DNA from: Agromyces subbeticus DSM 16689
Lineage (GTDB): Bacteria > Actinomycetota > Actinomycetes > Actinomycetales > Microbacteriaceae
Direction of reading: 5' to 3'
DNA: 64,000 nt
Assembly (NCBI RefSeq): GCF_000421565.1
Contig: NZ_ATXG01000003.1
Span: 310,001-374,000, forward strand
The notes under the pieces are model-generated. The model searched no databases, was not told where the DNA came from, and worked only from the letters and a program-made list of their open reading frames with translations. Numbering within the stretch: the stretch's first letter is position 1; the number at the start of each line of letters is the position of its first letter. Positions 61,001-64,000 of this stretch are shown here, piece after piece. A program made the position numbers and the translations under genes.

Positions 61001-61381
61001 GCTCGAGACCTCGCACAGGGCTTCATCGGCGTGCAGAACCACGGCGCCGGCGAATCGGTCTACTACCGCAACATCCGCCTGAAGGACCTCTCTGCCCCAG
61101 CGGAGCTTGCGGTCAGCGCGACCACCGAGGTGCGCTGCGCAGCCGGCAAGGCGTACCTCGCGGTGCGGGCGACGAATGACGACACCGTGCCGATGGACAT
61201 CACGCTGTCGACGGCCTTCGGCCAGAAGACGGTGACGGCGGTGAAGCCCGGCGCATCGGCGTTCCACGCCTTCACCACGCGGAAGACCTCGGTCGATGCG
61301 GGCGAATCGACGGTCGCGGCGAGCGGCGACGGCAGAAGCGGGGAGGCGAGTTCGGCCTACGCGGCCAAGAGCTGCGGCTGA
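58052..61381 (+). CDS. Secreted PA14 / beta-propeller / CBM / DUF1080 carbohydrate-active protein
   Basis: This 1109-aa exported protein has a signal peptide ending near AQAFA (residue 43). A PA14-type domain spans about 50-195 (GTYTLRLTSDDGSKLHLDEQLLIDHDG). A PQQ-dependent sugar dehydrogenase-like beta-propeller follows at about 225-575 (GLKNPMGVDVIDDKIYVSER; LRTPNGVAFGPDGELFAMDNQGGW; VIVGPDGALYVGGIGEGGNWG). About 590-680 is an Ig-like segment. About 687-815 is a CBM6/35-type module (YETEEASLLGGA; VNLRYANGIHPYPELRSKNISVYVNG). About 830-1013 is a 3-keto-disaccharide hydrolase (DUF1080) domain, ending in a short beta domain. No wall-sorting motif, so it is probably released. AAGGAG precedes the ATG. 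The combination suggests oxidation or cleavage of an extracellular glycoside; substrate unknown. Confidence 0.85.
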   Translation: MPITASPPPTQPLPVLRHGMRALALGAFIGALTFAGTGAQAFADLPEQEAGVTLRTFNVPPGLTNVCTLKSGTTPNVDKLMSTIQYTTDADFGASDNFISHVIANLKAPSDGTYTLRLTSDDGSKLHLDEQLLIDHDGLHGSTAKESAVTLTAGDHPLFIEFFEAGYGQELKLEWKTPGSTSFEVVPNSALSTDANVVRVTAPGTKYCEGAEDTAGDGLRLDAVNPNYELTDLRPDGFQPKVTGLDFIDDRLVVITAGSVSSGGWVPNPTPGEVFLLDNVTGDTTREAVEAEKVATGLKNPMGVDVIDDKIYVSERHQLTELSDPDGDGFYDVHTKVAAWPDGGNFHEFAFGLVHDEENFYVNLSVAIDNGGATTNPQPAANRGTSIKINRATGEVGYVAGGLRTPNGVAFGPDGELFAMDNQGGWLPSSKLVHIEQDRFFNHFTNPAGPFDAKPVTQPVLWIPQNEIGNSPSTPTLLEQGPFAGQMLFGDVTYGGLQRAFIENVDGEYQGAVFRHTAGLEAGVNRVIVGPDGALYVGGIGEGGNWGESGKLGYGLQKLAPVSDATFDMKSVSVVEGGFTIEYTAPISEATAAAITEAYRVEQWRYLPTSTYGGPKIDEESLVVTGAEVSADRTSVTLAIEGLKPGRVVHLRSPRPFASEAGQELWNTEAWYTLNSLPGYVAPADRGWYETEEASLLGGANPSTEHSGYSGAGYAQGFQNVGAAVTFTATVGADGTYPVNLRYANGIHPYPELRSKNISVYVNGAKVDQWLLPTTGDWKTWKTATRDLGLVAGANTITLKYDQGDDGNMNFDVLSVGESADICAPADIEAGYTGLFDGTLASFDNWRMAGPGSFGRLDDCSVRSSGGLGLLWYQQQEFGAYSLKLDWKLVEDHNGGVFVGFPNPGNDPWVAVNQGYEIQIDASDAADRTTGAIYTFKGADPAAVAEALNPVGEWNGYEIVVEGQSIKVFLNGTLVNDFTSTEPARDLAQGFIGVQNHGAGESVYYRNIRLKDLSAPAELAVSATTEVRCAAGKAYLAVRATNDDTVPMDITLSTAFGQKTVTAVKPGASAFHAFTTRKTSVDAGESTVAASGDGRSGEASSAYAAKSCG

Positions 61382-61389
61382 TCCCTCGA

Positions 61390-61426
61390 CTTCCGGGGTG
61401 GGTGGCGAGCACGCCCACCCCGGAAG
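61390..61426 (+). terminator. Terminator after the secreted PA14 protein gene
   Basis: CTTCCGGGGTGGG (61390..61402) pairs perfectly with CCCACCCCGGAAG (61414..61426) around an 11-nt loop. It separates the secreted protein gene from the MMPL gene. Confidence 0.75.
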
Positions 61427-61468
61427 CGCGCCACCCGCAACACACACGCAAAGAGGCAGGACACCGAC

Positions 61469-63676
61469 ATGCTCGCTGAGATCGGCCGAATGACGGCCCG
61501 GCGACCCAAGCTCGTGCTCATCGCATGGGCGGTGCTCGCGGTACTCGGCGGTGTGTTCGGCGGCGCGATCTTCGACGCTGCCACCGACGTCGAAGACGCC
61601 CCGCCGGGCACGGAGTCCATGGTCGCGGGGGCACGGCTCGATCAGCTCCTGCCCGAGGGCGAGGTGATCACCGCGGTGATCGCGGATGAGGACTTCTTCT
61701 CGCCGGCCCTCGCCGACAGTGCGGGCTCGGTGATCGCCGAGGTTCGGAACATCTCCGGCGTCACGGAGGTCACCGATGCCTACACCTCGGGAGGCCTGAT
61801 CGGCGACGACGGGCGGAGTTCGCTCGTCACCGTGGAGCTGGCCCGGGAACTGAGCCAGGATGACGCGCTCGCCGTCGCCGACGAGGTCACCCGCCTCCTG
61901 CACACCATCGACGCTCCCGAAGTCGTCGTCGGCGGCGAACTGCTCGCCGAGCGCGCATTCGTCGATCGCGCCGTCGAGGATGCCGCAGTCGGCGAGGGCA
62001 TCGCATTGCTCATCGTGCTCGTGCTGCTCACCGTGGTGCTCGGCGGATTCCGCGTCGGCGCGCTTCCCGTGCTGGTCGCAGTGGCCAGCATCGCTGCAGC
62101 GCTGTTGGCCCTCGCCGGCATCGCGGAGGTCATGCCGATCAACGAGTTCGCAGTGAACGTCGTGACGCTGCTCGGCCTCGGGCTCTCGATCGACTACAGC
62201 CTGCTCGTCATCACCCGGTTCCGTGACGAGCGCGCGTTGGACCCGAGCGCCTCGGTCGAGGAGCTCATGTCACGCACCACCGCGACGGCGGGTCGCGCGG
62301 TGCTCGTCTCAGGGCTCGCCGTGTGCATCGCCCTCGTCGGCATGCTGGCGCTCGGAGACCCGCTGCTCTCGGGAATGGCGGTGGGCGGATCAGCCGTCGT
62401 GCTGTTCGCCACGATCGCCGGGCTCACGCTCGTGCCGGCATCCGTCGCCCTCATCCATCGACACATTCCGGCTGACGGCGAGCGCACCTGGGCGCGACCG
62501 TGGACTCGCCGCAGCGGTGGTGACAGCAGAGGGCTGCTCGCCCGCTTCGCCGAGTTCGCGCAGCGTCGTGCCGCCGTCGTGACGATCGGAGCGACGGCGG
62601 TGCTCCTCCTGCTCGCCGCTCCACTCGGTTCGCTCACGCTCGGCAGCTCGGACATCCACTCGCTTCCCGCCACGGTCGAAGAGCGACGCGCCTATGAGGC
62701 AGTGACGACCGGGTTCGCCGACCTCGGGGTGGAGCCCGTGACGGTGCTGATCGACGCCCCCGTCGAGGACTCGGCCGTCGGCCGCCTCCTCGACCGCATC
62801 GCGGACCTACCCACGGTGCACGACGCGATCGTCGTTCCCGACCTTCCGGCCGAGATCACCGCGGTGGAGTTCACCCCGATCGGTGACGCATCGGGCGCCG
62901 ACGCGCAACAGCTCGTCCGCGACATCCGTCAATTGGATGCCGAGTTCACCGTGCAGGTCACGGGGCCCGCGGCGGGAGTCGTCGACACGCAGGCGCACCT
63001 GCTGGATCGACTGCCGTTCGCGCTCGGCATCGTGCTGATCGCGACGTTCGGCCTGCTCTTCGCGCTGACTCGTTCGGTGGTCATCCCGCTCAAGGCGCTC
63101 GTCATGAACTGCCTGACGATCGCGGCGACGCTGGGCATCCTCGTCGCCGTGTTCCAGTGGGGCTGGGGTCAGGCGGTGCTCGGGTTCGAACCGTGGGGGG
63201 CGCTCGACGTCACGACGCCCTTGCTGATCTGCCTCCTCGCATTCGGTCTCGCGATGGACTACCAGGTCTTCCTCCTCGCCCGGATCCACGAGCGTTGGCG
63301 GCTTCGCGACCGGGCGATCGATCTCAGAACGGCGAACAACCGCGCCGTGCTCGAGGGCATCACCGCGACGGGGCCGGTCGTCACGACCGCGGCACTCGCC
63401 ATCGGAATCGTCTTCCTCGGGTTCGTCGTCGGCGACCTGCTCGCGATGAAGGAGGTCGGCTTCGGCATGGCGATCGCCCTGCTGATCGACGTCACGATCG
63501 TGCGGGGTCTGCTGCTTCCGGCGACGATGACACTGCTCGGGCGCTGGAACTGGTGGAGCCCGGCGACGCTCCTCCGCTCGCGCATAGCGGGCCCCGCGCC
63601 GACGGAAGGTGCGGGCGAAGAGTCGACCGATGAGAGCCGGGTCGAGCGATCGGATGCCTCACTGCAGCGGCAGTAG
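61469..63676 (+). CDS. MMPL-family RND transporter
   Basis: This 735-aa protein has the RND layout of two repeats, each one helix, a large extracytoplasmic domain and five helices. The proton-relay motifs are GLGLSIDYSLLVITRFRDE in the first half and AFGLAMDYQVFLLARIHERW in the second. MMPL proteins export lipids or hydrophobic compounds using the proton gradient. The C-terminal 45 residues are polar. AGAGG lies about 13 nt before the ATG, a weak site. Monocistronic; no regulator or lipid-synthesis gene adjoins it. Confidence 0.92.
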   Translation: MLAEIGRMTARRPKLVLIAWAVLAVLGGVFGGAIFDAATDVEDAPPGTESMVAGARLDQLLPEGEVITAVIADEDFFSPALADSAGSVIAEVRNISGVTEVTDAYTSGGLIGDDGRSSLVTVELARELSQDDALAVADEVTRLLHTIDAPEVVVGGELLAERAFVDRAVEDAAVGEGIALLIVLVLLTVVLGGFRVGALPVLVAVASIAAALLALAGIAEVMPINEFAVNVVTLLGLGLSIDYSLLVITRFRDERALDPSASVEELMSRTTATAGRAVLVSGLAVCIALVGMLALGDPLLSGMAVGGSAVVLFATIAGLTLVPASVALIHRHIPADGERTWARPWTRRSGGDSRGLLARFAEFAQRRAAVVTIGATAVLLLLAAPLGSLTLGSSDIHSLPATVEERRAYEAVTTGFADLGVEPVTVLIDAPVEDSAVGRLLDRIADLPTVHDAIVVPDLPAEITAVEFTPIGDASGADAQQLVRDIRQLDAEFTVQVTGPAAGVVDTQAHLLDRLPFALGIVLIATFGLLFALTRSVVIPLKALVMNCLTIAATLGILVAVFQWGWGQAVLGFEPWGALDVTTPLLICLLAFGLAMDYQVFLLARIHERWRLRDRAIDLRTANNRAVLEGITATGPVVTTAALAIGIVFLGFVVGDLLAMKEVGFGMAIALLIDVTIVRGLLLPATMTLLGRWNWWSPATLLRSRIAGPAPTEGAGEESTDESRVERSDASLQRQ

Positions 63677-63685
63677 GCTGTCACC
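63674..63685 (+). promoter_or_regulatory. Leaderless dcd promoter overlapping the MMPL stop codon
   Basis: The -10 TAGGCT (63674..63679) uses the TAG stop of the MMPL gene as its first three bases and lies 6 nt before the GTG of dcd. Confidence 0.5.
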
Positions 63686-64000
63686 GTGCTTCTCTCGGAT
63701 CGTGACATCAGGGCCGAACTCGACCGGCAGCGCATCGGCTTGGATCCCTACGAACCGGGCATGATCCAGCCTTCGTCGATCGACGTGCGCCTCGACCGGT
63801 ACTTCCGGCTCTTCGACAACCACAAGTACCCCTTCATCGACCCGGCAGAAGACCAGCCCGAGCTGACCCACCTCATCGAGGTGCGGCCCGACGAGGCGTT
63901 CATCCTGCACCCGGGCGAGTTCGTGCTCGCCTCGACGTACGAGGCCGTCACCCTGCCCGACGATGTCGCCGCGCGGCTCGAGGGCAAGAGTTCGCTCGGA
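63686..64000 (+). CDS. dcd: dCTP deaminase (3' end beyond the window)
   Basis: The first 105 residues are present. [42 protein letters not shown] and [31 protein letters not shown] are diagnostic; the last includes the EGKSSLGR active-site region, cut at the window end. The enzyme makes dUTP (or, in the bifunctional actinobacterial form, dUMP) from dCTP for thymidylate synthesis. GTG start, leaderless. Confidence 0.95.
   Translation, partial: MLLSDRDIRAELDRQRIGLDPYEPGMIQPSSIDVRLDRYFRLFDNHKYPFIDPAEDQPELTHLIEVRPDEAFILHPGEFVLASTYEAVTLPDDVAARLEGKSSLG

Overview
The window is high-GC DNA from an actinobacterium, most likely a Microbacteriaceae member (Agromyces-like). Pointers: heavy G/C use at third codon positions, frequent GTG starts, the recurrent GGATGCCGCGG / GGCATCC codon string, a three-gene proton-translocating transhydrogenase (pntAA-pntAB-pntB), and many leaderless promoters in which a TANNNT -10 box sits 6-7 nt before the start codon. 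The family assignment is inference from these features; no search was run.

Layout. 1-4.6 kb: a MmcQ/YjbR-type fragment at the left edge, a RibD/DHFR-like reductase, a truncated LysE exporter, a 3-hydroxybenzoate 4-monooxygenase-like flavoprotein with an IclR regulator and IclR-type boxes, and a DUF1905 protein. 4.7-7.6 kb: pnt operon. 7.6-12.7 kb: a mirror-image quartet (WYL regulator, VOC protein, VOC protein, WYL regulator) followed by two small membrane proteins, with degenerate copies of parts of this block lying just to its left. 12.7-18.1 kb: purB and a low-molecular-weight phosphatase, a phosphotransferase, a helical protein plus alpha/beta hydrolase pair, and a small membrane protein. 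18.1-23.6 kb: histidinol-phosphate aminotransferase-type enzyme, a 2-oxoacid dehydrogenase complex (E1alpha, E1beta, E2) and a GNAT. 23.7-27.9 kb: zinc import operon ending in its own Zur-type regulator and preceded by a Zur-like box inside the promoter. 28.2-31.5 kb: glycine betaine/proline ABC importer. 32.2-33.5 kb: zinc-free ribosomal proteins L28, L33 and S14, then HU. 33.6-42.5 kb: CopD-CtaG membrane protein, membrane-anchored protein, PIF1-type helicase, degenerate serine-hydrolase lipoprotein, class II amidotransferase, cysteine-less HesB-like protein, DUF2306 membrane protein and an SRAP peptidase.

42.6-54.8 kb holds the most interesting unit. A LuxR-type regulator is coupled to an S-component-like membrane protein. 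Next come a 932-aa MalT-like LuxR regulator and a 2202-aa secreted repeat protein with a C-terminal LAxTG-type anchor. The promoters of the MalT-like gene and of the giant protein each carry three GGACCA repeats at exactly 11-bp spacing, and in both the third repeat begins exactly 45 bp before a TACA-type -10 box. This predicts an autoregulated switch controlling a surface protein.

54.8-64 kb: S4 RNA-binding protein, a compositionally different six-helix membrane hydrolase next to a tRNA-Gly(CCC), a secreted PA14 / beta-propeller / carbohydrate-binding / DUF1080 protein, an MMPL transporter and the 5' part of dcd, cut by the right edge.
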